A DNA stretch of 14,609 nucleotides from Cytophagales bacterium (GTDB lineage Bacteria; Bacteroidota; Bacteroidia; Cytophagales; Cytophagaceae), in contig JANYCO010000484.1 of assembly GCA_025360235.1 (NCBI GenBank), positions 1-14,609 of the forward strand, read 5' to 3'. Of this stretch, positions 1-9,000 are shown piece by piece. How positions within the stretch are numbered: position 1 is the first letter of the stretch; the number at the start of each line of letters is the position of its first letter. The notes below the pieces were generated by a model that was not told the origin of the DNA, searched no databases, and was given only the letters and a program-made list of their open reading frames with translations. Both the position numbers and the translations under genes were made by a program.

Positions 1-1
1 A

Positions 2-1903
2 GAAATTCAGGATAAAATAAAATCTACACTTGCTAAACTAAGCAGTAGCGGAACAGCAGCGACAGGTGGAAACAGAGCTAAATACAGGAAAGATAAGAGA
101 AACGCCTATGCTGAAGCAAATGAAGAGCGATTACTTCAGGAAAAAGAAGAGGCAAAAACATTAAAAGTTACCGAATTCATTTCTGCTAATGACTTAGCGT
201 CTATGATGGAAGTTTCCGTTACACAAATCATCTCTGCATGTATGGGATTGGGAATGTTCGTTTCCATCAACCAACGACTCGATGCAGAAGCGATTACAGT
301 TATCGCCGATGAATTTGGTTACGATGTACAATTTACTTCTGCAGAAGAAGAAGTTGAAGCGGTAGAAATTGAAGCTGACAAAGAAGAAGATTTAAAACCA
401 CGTGCTCCTATTGTTACCATAATGGGACACGTTGACCATGGTAAAACATCCCTTCTTGATTATATAAGAAAATCAAAAGTTGCGTCTGGTGAAGCAGGTG
501 GAATCACTCAGCACATCGGAGCATACAATGTAACTACCGATTCAGGAAAACAAATTACATTTCTGGATACTCCAGGTCACGAAGCTTTTACTGCGATGCG
601 TGCAAGGGGAGCTAAAATTACAGATATCGTTATTATAGTAGTGGCAGCTGACGACAACGTGATGCCTCAAACAAAGGAAGCTATCAACCATGCTATTGTG
701 GCTGGTGTGCCGATCGTTATTGCGATAAATAAAATTGATAAACCTGCAGCCAATCCTGATAAAATCAAAGAAGAACTTTCTAAAGAAAATATTCTTGTAG
801 AAGACTGGGGTGGTAAATACCAATGCGAATTAATTTCTGCTAAGTCTGGTATCGGTATTCCTGAACTTCTTGAAAAAGTATTGCTGGAAGCTGAGATCCT
901 TGACCTGAAAGCAAATCCGGATAAAAATGCCGTAGGTGCTATTATTGAAGCATCGCTTGATAAAGGCCGTGGATACCTTGCTACAGCCATGGTACAATCC
1001 GGTACATTAAGTATTGGAGACGTAATTCTGGCAGGAGCTAATTTCGGACGTGTGAAAGCAATGTTCGACCACAGAGGAACTAAAATTACAAAAGCAGGCC
1101 CATCAACACCTGTTCAAATACTTGGATTGAATGGTGCTCCACAAGCTGGTGATAAATTGCAGGTAATGGAAGAACGTGAAGCAAGAGAGATTGCTACTAA
1201 ACGTGAGCAGTTGATCCGTGAACAATCGATCCGTACGAAGAAACATATTACGCTTGACGAGATCGGAAGACGTCTTGCGATTGGAAACTTTAAAGAACTT
1301 AACATTATCGTAAAAGGTGATGTGGATGGTTCAGTAGAAGCGCTTTCTGACTCATTACTAAAATTATCAACGGAAGAAATTCAGGTAAGAATCATACACA
1401 AAGGCGTAGGTGCTATTTCTGAATCAGATGTACTCTTAGCCTCTGCATCCGATGCGATCATTGTCGGATTCCAGGTAAGACCTTCTCAAAGTTCACGAAA
1501 AGTGGCAGAGAAAGAAGAGATCGAGATCCGTCTATATTCTATTATCTACGATGCGATCAACGAAGTGAAAGCTGCGATGGAAGGTATGTTAGAGCCGAAG
1601 GTAGAAGAAATAATCGTTGGTTCGGCGGAAGTAAGAGTAGTGTTCAAAATTTCTAAAATAGGAACGATAGCTGGTTCATACGTAACAGAAGGTGTCATCA
1701 AACGTAATAATCAGGTGCGCGTGATACGCGATGGTATCGTGATGCATACCGGTAAAATTGATGCGCTAAAACACATCAAAGAAGACCGAAGCGAGATCAA
1801 ATTTGGTTTTGAATGTGGTATCAGTGTGGTAAATTTCAATGACATACTGGAAGGTGACATCATTGAATCCTTTGAGGAAAAAGAAGTTAAAAGAAAATTG
1901 TAA
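2..1903 (+). CDS. infB: Translation initiation factor IF-2 (5'-truncated by window edge)
   Basis: IF-2 is the cytoplasmic GTPase that delivers initiator fMet-tRNA to the 30S subunit and promotes 70S assembly. The reading frame is open from base 2, so the ATG at 203 is internal; 633 residues are visible of a protein usually 900-1000 residues long in Bacteroidota. The visible part begins in the basic linker, followed by the IF2_N fold (LKVTEFISANDLASMMEVSV, about nt 164-223). All the G-domain boxes are present: GHVDHGKTS (nt 425-451), GGITQHIG, DTPGH, NKID and SAKSG. Domain II, the IF-2/IF-2B-like domain III and the C-terminal tRNA-binding barrel follow, ending in a typical GDIIESFEEKEVKRKL. 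No frameshift or missing catalytic residue is visible. Identification is essentially certain; only the N-terminus is unknown. A terminator follows the stop directly, so infB appears to be the last gene of its operon. Confidence 0.98.
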   Translation, partial: EIQDKIKSTLAKLSSSGTAATGGNRAKYRKDKRNAYAEANEERLLQEKEEAKTLKVTEFISANDLASMMEVSVTQIISACMGLGMFVSINQRLDAEAITVIADEFGYDVQFTSAEEEVEAVEIEADKEEDLKPRAPIVTIMGHVDHGKTSLLDYIRKSKVASGEAGGITQHIGAYNVTTDSGKQITFLDTPGHEAFTAMRARGAKITDIVIIVVAADDNVMPQTKEAINHAIVAGVPIVIAINKIDKPAANPDKIKEELSKENILVEDWGGKYQCELISAKSGIGIPELLEKVLLEAEILDLKANPDKNAVGAIIEASLDKGRGYLATAMVQSGTLSIGDVILAGANFGRVKAMFDHRGTKITKAGPSTPVQILGLNGAPQAGDKLQVMEEREAREIATKREQLIREQSIRTKKHITLDEIGRRLAIGNFKELNIIVKGDVDGSVEALSDSLLKLSTEEIQVRIIHKGVGAISESDVLLASASDAIIVGFQVRPSQSSRKVAEKEEIEIRLYSIIYDAINEVKAAMEGMLEPKVEEIIVGSAEVRVVFKISKIGTIAGSYVTEGVIKRNNQVRVIRDGIVMHTGKIDALKHIKEDRSEIKFGFECGISVVNFNDILEGDIIESFEEKEVKRKL

Positions 1904-1916
1904 AAATAATAATTCA

Positions 1917-1949
1917 AAAAAACCTCAATATTTCTTGAGGTTTTTTTTT
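1917..1949 (+). terminator. Rho-independent terminator after infB
   Basis: An inverted repeat AACCTCAA / TTGAGGTT with a 6-base loop (TATTTC) is followed by an uninterrupted run of T, beginning 13 bases after the infB stop codon. The A-run before the left arm extends the pairing with the T-run. It is a classic intrinsic terminator ending the infB transcript, although the next gene starts only 29 bases after the T-run. Confidence 0.9.
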
Positions 1950-1978
1950 GAGAACTATTTTCAGACAACAAATGAATT

Positions 1979-2686
1979 ATGAAAACAAGAAAAGCTCTTT
2001 TCGTTATTTTTATTCTGTTAATACTAATTCTTTCCAATGGCTATAGTCAAAATAAGAAAACCGTGGAAGGTAACAGATGGCGCGCAGGGCTTACGGTGCA
2101 GTACGCCTCTAATTTTCAAAATTTAAATATTAGTTATGGTGGATATACCTATGCACTAGGAGGCTTTACAGGTAAGGGGGTAAATATATTTGGCGGATAC
2201 AAATTACATAAATACCTGTCTCTGGAACTGGAAGCCGGAGTAATGATCAACAGTTTTAACAGGAGTTACAGCACTGGTGAAACTTTTATTGGCAGGTTTA
2301 ATAAATTTTATCTGCACCCAAGTCTTAAATTTCTTTATCCAATTGTAAAAAGAGATTACAGAACGGTAAATATTTTTTTAGGCGGAGGAATTGGATTCAA
2401 TGGTTCCGGAAGACTTTACCTGGAAGATCGCTACGGCCCTTATAGAGACATTGTATATGCGCGGTACGACCCAATGATAGCACCGTTCGGGATAGTTGGT
2501 GCTGAATTACTTTTTGGCAATAGTAATATTGTAGCGGGATTCAAATACCAGGATGGGAATTTTAATGCTACTAAATATTATGATTCTGCTAATCCGTTCG
2601 CCAATCTTAAAACCGCTCCAACCGAAATAAAGAAGCTTAGCGCAAAAGGACTTGGGTTTTCGATCGGGTTTATTCAGGAGTTTTAA
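1979..2686 (+). CDS. Putative outer-membrane beta-barrel protein
   Basis: This is a 235-residue exported protein. Residues 1-24 form a signal peptide: basic MKTRK, a long Ile/Leu-rich core, then NGYSQ as the probable cleavage region. The mature part has alternating aromatic and polar strands separated by Gly/Asn/Tyr turns (for example FTGKGVNIFGGYKLHKYLSL and VNIFLGGGIGFNGSGRLYL). It ends in GLGFSIGFIQEF, with the terminal Phe that the BAM complex recognises in outer-membrane barrels. Length and pattern fit the 8-10-stranded OmpA/OmpW/PorT-like barrels common in Bacteroidota, but no specific family or ligand can be assigned. No Shine-Dalgarno sequence is visible upstream. The infB terminator lies only 29 bases before the ATG, so its promoter must be close to or inside that element. 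It converges with the response-regulator gene. Confidence 0.75.
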   Translation: MKTRKALFVIFILLILILSNGYSQNKKTVEGNRWRAGLTVQYASNFQNLNISYGGYTYALGGFTGKGVNIFGGYKLHKYLSLELEAGVMINSFNRSYSTGETFIGRFNKFYLHPSLKFLYPIVKRDYRTVNIFLGGGIGFNGSGRLYLEDRYGPYRDIVYARYDPMIAPFGIVGAELLFGNSNIVAGFKYQDGNFNATKYYDSANPFANLKTAPTEIKKLSAKGLGFSIGFIQEF

Positions 2687-2754
2687 GATTGATTTGATGA
2701 TGAATTAGGGGTGGTATCCCACAATAGGAAAGTCGATGACAATTGAATGAGTTA

Positions 2755-3144
2755 TCAAGATAATATAGAAAGTACCTTCTCCTTTGTCAGCGGTTTTATC
2801 AAAAAGTCAACTACATTTTTACATATCCTGGCTCGTTCTGTATCCTCTGGATTAACAGAAGATGAAAGCATATATATTTTAATATTACTTTTTATTTGTT
2901 CACTTAATTTTTCGAAATGTTCCAGGAATACCCAACCTGTCCAACCAGGCATATTAATATCAAGAAGAACGGCTGCAGTCTCTTCTTTGACGTAACATTT
3001 ATTCGCTAGATAATCAAATCCTTCTTCAGGTATAGTGAACGTTTTAATATCAGAGTTTTCCATTACTTTTCGAATGATTACGCCACAAAGCATATTATTA
3101 ACATAGTCATCATCAATAATAATAAAATGAGAAAATTTTTTCAT
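2755..3144 (-). CDS. Single-domain response regulator (CheY/Rcp1-like receiver)
   Basis: A stand-alone receiver of 129 residues, or 132 if the in-frame TTG at 3153 is used; I prefer the ATG at 3144, which follows a GAAGAG stretch and begins MKKFSHFIIIDDDY. Numbered from the TTG start, the acidic pocket is D14-D16, the phosphoacceptor is D65 (AVLLDINMPGWTGW), the switch Ser is S97/S98 (IYMLSSS) and the conserved Lys is K120 (FLIKPL). All residues needed for phosphorylation are present. There is no DNA-binding, enzymatic or other output domain, so it probably acts by protein-protein contact or as a phosphorelay intermediate. It lies 12 bases after the histidine-kinase stop codon, as the last gene of a FIST-kinase-receiver operon. 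The kinase next to it is the obvious phosphodonor, by inference from context. Confidence 0.9.
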   Translation of the reverse strand: MKKFSHFIIIDDDYVNNMLCGVIIRKVMENSDIKTFTIPEEGFDYLANKCYVKEETAAVLLDINMPGWTGWVFLEHFEKLSEQIKSNIKIYMLSSSVNPEDTERARICKNVVDFLIKPLTKEKVLSILS

Positions 3145-3156
3145 ACTCTTCAATGT

Positions 3157-4467
3157 TTATAGTTCAAATTCAATCTCAAACTCTGTCCCTTTATTTACTT
3201 CACTTTTTACGGAAATTTTTCCTCCAATTGCTTCTACTTGCGTTTTGACCATAAATAATCCTAACCCTTTCCCTTCTGCTTCTTTATTATGAAAACGTTT
3301 ATACAATCCAAATATCTGGTCTCCATTTTTTTGCAAGTCTATACCCATACAATTATCCCTGAATAGTAATTGGATCTTGTTGTTGATTTTATGGCTCTTA
3401 ATTTCAATCAAAGGAGCTATATTAGGTTGCCTGTATTTAACACTGTTGCTTATTAGGTTATAAAAAATACTTTGTAGATAGCTTTTAAATGTTTGCATCT
3501 TATCGACTTCGGAAAAGTCCCATCTTACCATAGCATTTGACATTTTCAATTGTTTTTTAATGCTTAAATAAATGTCATTTGATACATGAGAAAAGGAGAT
3601 GGTCTCTTTGCGTTCATTTATTTCATGCTTTACCTGAAGAATATTGGTAAGATCCAAAATTACTTCATCTAATTTTAGGGTAGAAAAATATAGTCCATCA
3701 AGAAGATCGTTTTTGGTATCTTCGTTATCGGAATCTTGTATGGCTAAAGACAGACCTATAATGTTTGCAACCGGAGCTCTTAAATTATGCGAAACGATAT
3801 AAGAAAATTGTTCCAGATTTTTATTTCGCTGAATAATATCAGATGTCATTTTTTCCCGCTCAAGCTCTGTCAGTATGCGTTCAGTAGTGTCGTTAAAGCT
3901 AATACAAATACCCAATACTTTCCTTTCATTATTTACTACAGGACTTGCTACCATTTCATAATAACCTGTGGAATTATCGATTTGCTGAAAACGAACTACC
4001 TCCTTAATGGTATTTCCATTCAAGATAATTCTTCCTTTTTCTTTTAGTTCTTTATGAAGTTTGTCCGGAAAATAATTCCACCAAAATTTTCCTTCTGCCA
4101 AATGCGCATCTAGTGAATTTACAGCCCAGAGATTGGCCACAGGATTAAACGATTGTATGCGACATTCAGAATCAAGAAGAATATAGGAAGTCTTGGTATT
4201 ATTAAAAATTGTTTGAAGGTTTGCTTCGCTCTTCTCAATTTTATTTTTTGCTTCTTTAAGTTCAAGAATATCTTTCCGAAGCTGATTGTTTAGTTCTATC
4301 ATTTCAATAGAACTTAGATCAATAGAGCGCTCAAGCATTTTACGATCTTTATCATAATGATCATAAGATTCACTTATAATCTTAAGCAACGTTTTGAAGT
4401 TCTCGGGCAAATCCTCCTCCCCTCCAAGATGTTTGTGAATCTGTCTTTGTAAAAGTTTGTTCAACAT
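3157..4467 (-). CDS. PAS-domain sensor histidine kinase, cytoplasmic, FIST partner
   Basis: A 436-residue kinase with no membrane segment, so it should be soluble. Residues 1-80 are charged and helical, including the stretch PENFKTLLKIISESYDHYDK and a coiled coil from about residue 43. This kind of N-terminus is typical of kinases encoded beside FIST proteins. Residues 81-197 are a PAS fold (TIFNNTKTSYILLDSECRIQ to FNDTTERI). The HisKA H-box is FSYIVSHNLRAPVANI with phospho-acceptor H227. The HATPase_c domain has the N-box YNLISNSVKY (N337, N341), a G1 box DNCMGID (371-377), an F-box FGLYKRFH and G2 GKGLGL (399-404). The G1 box has Cys373 where Gly is usual. The start is supported by a perfect AGAGGAG six bases upstream of the ATG. 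It is translationally packed between the FIST gene (3-base gap) and the receiver gene. Confidence 0.93.
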   Translation of the reverse strand: MLNKLLQRQIHKHLGGEEDLPENFKTLLKIISESYDHYDKDRKMLERSIDLSSIEMIELNNQLRKDILELKEAKNKIEKSEANLQTIFNNTKTSYILLDSECRIQSFNPVANLWAVNSLDAHLAEGKFWWNYFPDKLHKELKEKGRIILNGNTIKEVVRFQQIDNSTGYYEMVASPVVNNERKVLGICISFNDTTERILTELEREKMTSDIIQRNKNLEQFSYIVSHNLRAPVANIIGLSLAIQDSDNEDTKNDLLDGLYFSTLKLDEVILDLTNILQVKHEINERKETISFSHVSNDIYLSIKKQLKMSNAMVRWDFSEVDKMQTFKSYLQSIFYNLISNSVKYRQPNIAPLIEIKSHKINNKIQLLFRDNCMGIDLQKNGDQIFGLYKRFHNKEAEGKGLGLFMVKTQVEAIGGKISVKSEVNKGTEFEIEFEL

Positions 4468-4470
4468 AGT

Positions 4471-5610
4471 TTACTCCTCTGTAAATGTAGTAATGGTCAT
4501 AGTCTGATTATGTAATTCGCATTTGTTAAACTTTAAAGAAGGAGATATTTCACCATAGGAGTAAAATCCAGTAATACTGGTTTTACTACCATAGATCATC
4601 CTTATTACTTCCACTTCTTCTTCAATACGCTGGTCCAAAACAAGCTTTCTTCCTACACAACTTATGAGAATGGTAAGGTCCGGAGCCACCTTATTATTTG
4701 CTATCGTATTTTGCGCAGCCTCAGAAGCGCCTTCTATTAATTTATCAAGATCAGCTTTCATTAATCGCGCATAAGATTTTTCAGGCATATTTCCCGCAAA
4801 AGTGAGACTTTTTTCAGACTCGCTAATGGATAAAATGGTTCTGACTAATAGGGCTTCTTTTTCATTGGTTCTGATGCTTAAAGGGAATAGGAGCGCAGAT
4901 CCTGGCAATTCATTTGCATATTCGCCAAGATAGCGTTTGTATATATCCAAGGCAGGTTTTCCATCAAGTTCGTACAATACATTTGCTTTTGATTTTGTAA
5001 TCAATCGTTCCGGTCCGAAAGAATTCCAACCACCCACACTTCCATACGTAATTGAAAGGGAACCCCCATAAAAACCTATTGCAACAATTCTTCCTTCAAC
5101 AGGCTCTTCGTTCAATCCTACTAACGTCTTTTGAAATCTTGCACCATCACCTGCTAAACCTCCGGTTATAATAGTTTCTTTAGGCAGGTGTTTTTGAAGA
5201 CCTACTACAAGCTCACTACCGTTAACTTTTTGGCCATCCGAAATCACTAAAATATTTTTTAAATCAATTGGATCAAATTGTTCAGCCAAATATTTACCTG
5301 CTTCATAACTACCATTTACTTTATCGATACTAATGTTGGCTGTTTTTAGGCTCGTTTTTTCAAATAAAATTGCGGTGAGCGAAATAGTATTGTCATTTAC
5401 CTGAATATCCAAAATTTCTCCTGCAGTTGAATTCATTAGAATATCTGCCATAGGGTACTCCATTTTGAAGGAATTATAAATAGCACCATCCGAAAGAATT
5501 TCCTTGCTAGCAAAAATCAACACAAGATTACATAATGAAAAGTCACAATCGTCTTTTCTTACTATTGTCCATCCTTCGGCTCGTGAAAATTTTTTTTGTA
5601 GAATCTTCAT
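4471..5610 (-). CDS. FIST domain sensory protein (FIST_N + FIST_C)
   Basis: A 379-residue cytoplasmic protein with no signal peptide or membrane segment. Residues about 28-205 are the FIST N domain, with the motifs NSTAGEI (60-66) and GGLAGDGARFQKTLVG (150-165). Residues about 210-368 are the FIST C domain, with ISCVGRKLVLDQR (316-328) and GFYSYGEISP (348-357). FIST proteins are predicted sensors of small ligands, possibly amino acids, that act together with histidine kinases, chemoreceptors or cyclic-di-GMP enzymes; the ligand here cannot be read from the sequence. The length is normal for the family. It is the first gene of a minus-strand operon with the kinase (3-base gap) and the receiver, which strongly suggests that it is the input module of this pathway. 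The ATG at 5610 has no Shine-Dalgarno sequence. No frameshift is seen. Confidence 0.93.
   Translation of the reverse strand: MKILQKKFSRAEGWTIVRKDDCDFSLCNLVLIFASKEILSDGAIYNSFKMEYPMADILMNSTAGEILDIQVNDNTISLTAILFEKTSLKTANISIDKVNGSYEAGKYLAEQFDPIDLKNILVISDGQKVNGSELVVGLQKHLPKETIITGGLAGDGARFQKTLVGLNEEPVEGRIVAIGFYGGSLSITYGSVGGWNSFGPERLITKSKANVLYELDGKPALDIYKRYLGEYANELPGSALLFPLSIRTNEKEALLVRTILSISESEKSLTFAGNMPEKSYARLMKADLDKLIEGASEAAQNTIANNKVAPDLTILISCVGRKLVLDQRIEEEVEVIRMIYGSKTSITGFYSYGEISPSLKFNKCELHNQTMTITTFTEE
4474..4480 (-). promoter_or_regulatory. Strong Shine-Dalgarno site for the histidine kinase, inside the FIST gene end
   Basis: On the minus strand AGAGGAG lies six bases before the kinase ATG at 4467. 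It is made from the last two sense codons of the FIST gene (GAG GAG), directly before its TAA. This fixes the kinase start and suggests translational coupling of FIST and kinase. It stands out because the other genes here have no comparable site, as is usual in Bacteroidota. Confidence 0.7.
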
Positions 5611-6044
5611 ACCAACATTTACGTAGAATGGTATTAGGTAGTTGTAGAAAAAGAGTCACAAAAGAATAATATATTGTTGCGTCAGAAATTAATACGCATT
5701 AATACCTATAGTTACGAACAGTATTTATCATCAGGAATAGACATATAGTGCAGAATACCACTTAGAGACAATTCATGACAAATGGAAAATGTATAGAAAT
5801 GTAATGCTACCTTTATTTGCGGCAACTATTTTTCCAGATAAGAAGAAAAAATTCTTCTTTCAATTTCAATGTAGATATTTACGCCTGCTTTATTACTGAT
5901 TTTTCCAATCCGTATTTTTACAATACTTCACTAAATATATCCCTATTTTAAAATTTTTGGACAACTTTTCATTATTGGAACGGTATACAGAAACACGTAA
6001 GTTTTAAATCACAAAGAATAAAATTTATATAAATCGTATCCAAT
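5611..6044. other. Divergent intergenic region between the FIST operon and the giant surface-protein gene
   Basis: This 434-bp AT-rich stretch has no coding potential that I can support in any frame. It must hold the promoters of the FIST operon (leftward) and the 6045 gene (rightward). No full match to the Bacteroidota consensus (-33 TTTG, -7 TAnnTTTG) was found. The nearest is TTCTTTTG on the minus strand (5659-5666), about 50 bases before the FIST ATG. It contains a direct repeat (5688-5705) and a small palindrome AAGAAGAA-AAAA-TTCTTCTT (5840-5859) of unknown meaning. Confidence 0.6.
5688..5705. repeat. 8-bp direct repeat spaced one helical turn apart (possible operator)
   Basis: ATTAATAC occurs twice, at 5688-5695 and 5698-5705, with a 10-bp period. 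It lies just upstream of the weak -7-like element for the FIST operon, about where an activator would bind. The repeat is seen directly; the regulatory role is inference, and in AT-rich DNA chance is possible. Confidence 0.3.
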
Positions 6045-9000
6045 ATGAAAAAAATATTACTACTACTTGTTTTTATATTACCATTAAGCAGTTTCGCACA
6101 AACCTCCTGGAAAGGTACTGTAAATACAGACTGGAATAATTCCGGCAACTGGACTTCTGGAACTCCTTCTTCTTCTAAAGATGTTATAATAGGTGATGTG
6201 AACTTTACAGGAGGTTTTCAGCCTTCCTTGTTACCAGGCTCAACAGCCAATTGTAAAACGCTGACAATAGGAGCAAACGGTATTAATTCTACTTTAACAG
6301 TAGCAAAAAATATAAACATCTCTGGAAATATCACCATCGGTAGTAATGGAACGGTGTTGCATAATACTGCCGGTACTGTTATTACAGTGAAAGGAAACTG
6401 GACAAACTCCGGTACTTATTCGGCAACAAATGCTACTGCTCTTGTAACTTTTTCAGGAGCGGCTCAAAGTATTACAGGAACTGCTGTTTTTATGAAAGTC
6501 GCCATCAATTCAGGAAGTACTGTTACACTTGCAAATAATATTACAATCAATACAGATTTGTTAGTAAATGGAACAATCGACCCTACTGCTTCTTTTACTG
6601 TTTTGGGAACCGGTACACTTAACTTAAATTCGGGTGGTACATTAATGGTAAAAGCATTAAATTTTACAAATAATTATGCTCAATCTGGAGTGATAACGTT
6701 AAACGGAAAAGGTACAGTAAACTATGCTTCAGCAGTGATTGATCAGAATGTAAGCAATGCTTATACTTATGGGTATCTTAGAATAAGTGGAGGAATGACA
6801 AAATACCTTGTCGGAAATTTACCTCAGCTCAACTGCACTAGTAATACTGCCGGAAGAATTTATCTCGATGCGGGTACTTTTGATATGCAAACGTTCACTG
6901 CCGATAGAGGAACTCCAACAGCCGGAGGAAGTTTTGTGATTGCTACCGGAGCTAAATTGAAAATAGGCGGCACAAATAGTTTTCCAATCAATTATAATAC
7001 AGTAACTATTGCTTCTAACAGTACAGTTGAGTATTGCGGAACAAATCAAACGATTACTGCATTTAGTTATGGTAATTTAACATTCAGCAGCAGCAGTGGT
7101 ATGGCAATTAAAACAATGCCCATCACCACAATGACATTGGCAGGTAGTCTAACCAGTTATGCAGGGGGAGGAACGGGTGTAAGTTTCACTGCAGGAGCAA
7201 ATCTTACAATTGGACGTGATGTAAATCTTGACGCTTCCAGTACATTTAATGGGAGTACATTTTCTCATACGTTTAAAGCAAACTGGATCAATAATGGAAT
7301 TTTCAACGGAAATACTTCAACGGCTACCTATAGTGGAGCGAATGCTATTTTAAGCGGTACAGGGACTAATAATTTTTACAACCTCACTTTTTCTGCAGTC
7401 GGGATAACTGCATTGGGCACAACTTCTATTAATGTTTCAGGAAACATTGCTTCTTCCGGATCTGGTAAATTCACACACAATACAGGTGGACTAACGACTA
7501 TTACAGGAGCAGCAAAAGTTATTTCGGGAACAAAATTAAGTTTTTATAATCTATTTATAACAGGAACCATAACTACAACCGGAACATTTACTATAGCAGG
7601 AGATTTTACGGTGAATGGAACATTTTCTGCAACAAGTGGCACGATTACTATGGCTGGAACTTCTAAAGTTATTAATGGCTCAGGAACTATTTCCTTTTCA
7701 ACATTAAATATATTAGGCAGTATTTCAACGTCCAATGACTTTGCTATAATTTCAAATTTTCCTGTTTCACTCGCAGGATCTTTTACTTCTACTATTGGAA
7801 CAGTTACTTTTAATGGAAGCACAGTACTTTCGGGTACAGCAAATTTATATAACGTAACTATCGCCAGTGGAAAAACATTACGCTTAGGAACACTTTCGGT
7901 ACTTGGCATTGCAAATATTTTTGTAAAAACAGGAACATTGAATGTTACGACAAGTGCCCCCAATATAGTACAATTCAACTCCTCTGGAGCTCAGAGTATT
8001 GTTAGTGCCACTTACAGCAATCTTATAATGGCAAACGGTGGTACAAAAACTGCGACCGGAACAATTACGGTAAATAATGATTTTACAATTAATTCAGGTG
8101 TTAGTTTTAATGCTTCTACTTTTACTTTTTCGTTGTACCGTCACTTTACGAATAATGGAACATTTACATGTGGTACCTCAACGGTTTCCCTGCTAGGAGC
8201 AAATGCAGCTACCATTAAGGGCACAAGCACATTTAACAATATAATAGTAAATAAAAGTAGTGCATTGGTATGGGTTACATTCTCTAATAATGAAATTACA
8301 AACAACCTGACCATGACAAGTGGCAATATCAAAACCGGTGCCTATTCTGTTACAATTACCGGAGCACGTACAGGAGCCGGGCTGATCATAGGAACCATCA
8401 CACATAGCCATGCTTTTGTAAGTGGTACGTCATATTATTTTGAAGGGTTACAAAATGCGATCACTTTTACAACGCCTTCTGCTTCTCTAAATTCCGTTAC
8501 TATAACTGTGATTATTGGAATCATAACTGATTTTAATCCGGCACAGGAATGTGTGACAAGAGAGTATGATATTTCTATTCCTGTGGGAACTTTTACAAGC
8601 GCAACTTTACGAATGCATTATGAGGACAACGAATTAAATGCTTTTGACGAACCAAATCTTTCCGATTACAAATTTAATTCTGGCACCTCTGTATGGGATA
8701 GTATTGGTCTAACTACCAGAAGTACTGTTTCCAATTACGTAGAAAAAACAGGAATCACTGCCTTGACAGGAAGATGGACCTTTTCAGGCTTAAGAAACGT
8801 GGTGCGTTGGAATGGCTCGGTTAGCAGCGTCTGGGAGAACCCTTCCAACTGGACTACAATATCCGGATCTAATATGAGCAATAGAATTCCATCGTCCACC
8901 GATGATGCTCAGATAGGACAAAGTTCATTTACCAATAATCCGGTTATCAATTCTGCTCAGGTAGTAAATATACTTCGCTTTGGGAGCGGACAATCAAGTA

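Noticed and set aside
542..1305. Minus-strand open frames within infB
   Set aside because: They lie opposite conserved IF-2 domains, with no family similarity and no ribosome-binding context.
1711..2037. Minus-strand frame across the infB end and the following gene start
   Set aside because: It crosses a clear plus-strand terminator and overlaps two better-supported genes; the translation is low-complexity.
2700..2725. Possible terminator hairpin (GTGG-TATC-CCAC) between the barrel gene and the response regulator
   Set aside because: Only a four-base stem and no T-run; too weak to call.
2747..2995. Plus-strand 82-codon frame over the response regulator
   Set aside because: The receiver domain on the minus strand has all its catalytic residues, and this frame encodes nothing recognisable.
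3787..4047. Plus-strand 86-codon frame over the histidine kinase
   Set aside because: Shadow of the PAS/HisKA coding region; no motif.
5840..5859. Palindrome AAGAAGAA-AAAA-TTCTTCTT as a terminator
   Set aside because: It is A/T-rich, lies in a divergent promoter region with no gene ending near it, and has no G/C-rich stem or clean T-run.
7544..7978. Antisense open frame of 144 codons inside the giant gene
   Set aside because: It is a shadow of the Thr/Asn-rich repeat coding sequence, which yields Val/Pro-rich antisense frames. It has no start signal, no recognisable domain and the plus-strand frame is clearly real. The same applies to 6819-7049, 8141-8411, 9347-9598, 9869-10054, 10157-10543 and 11132-11362.
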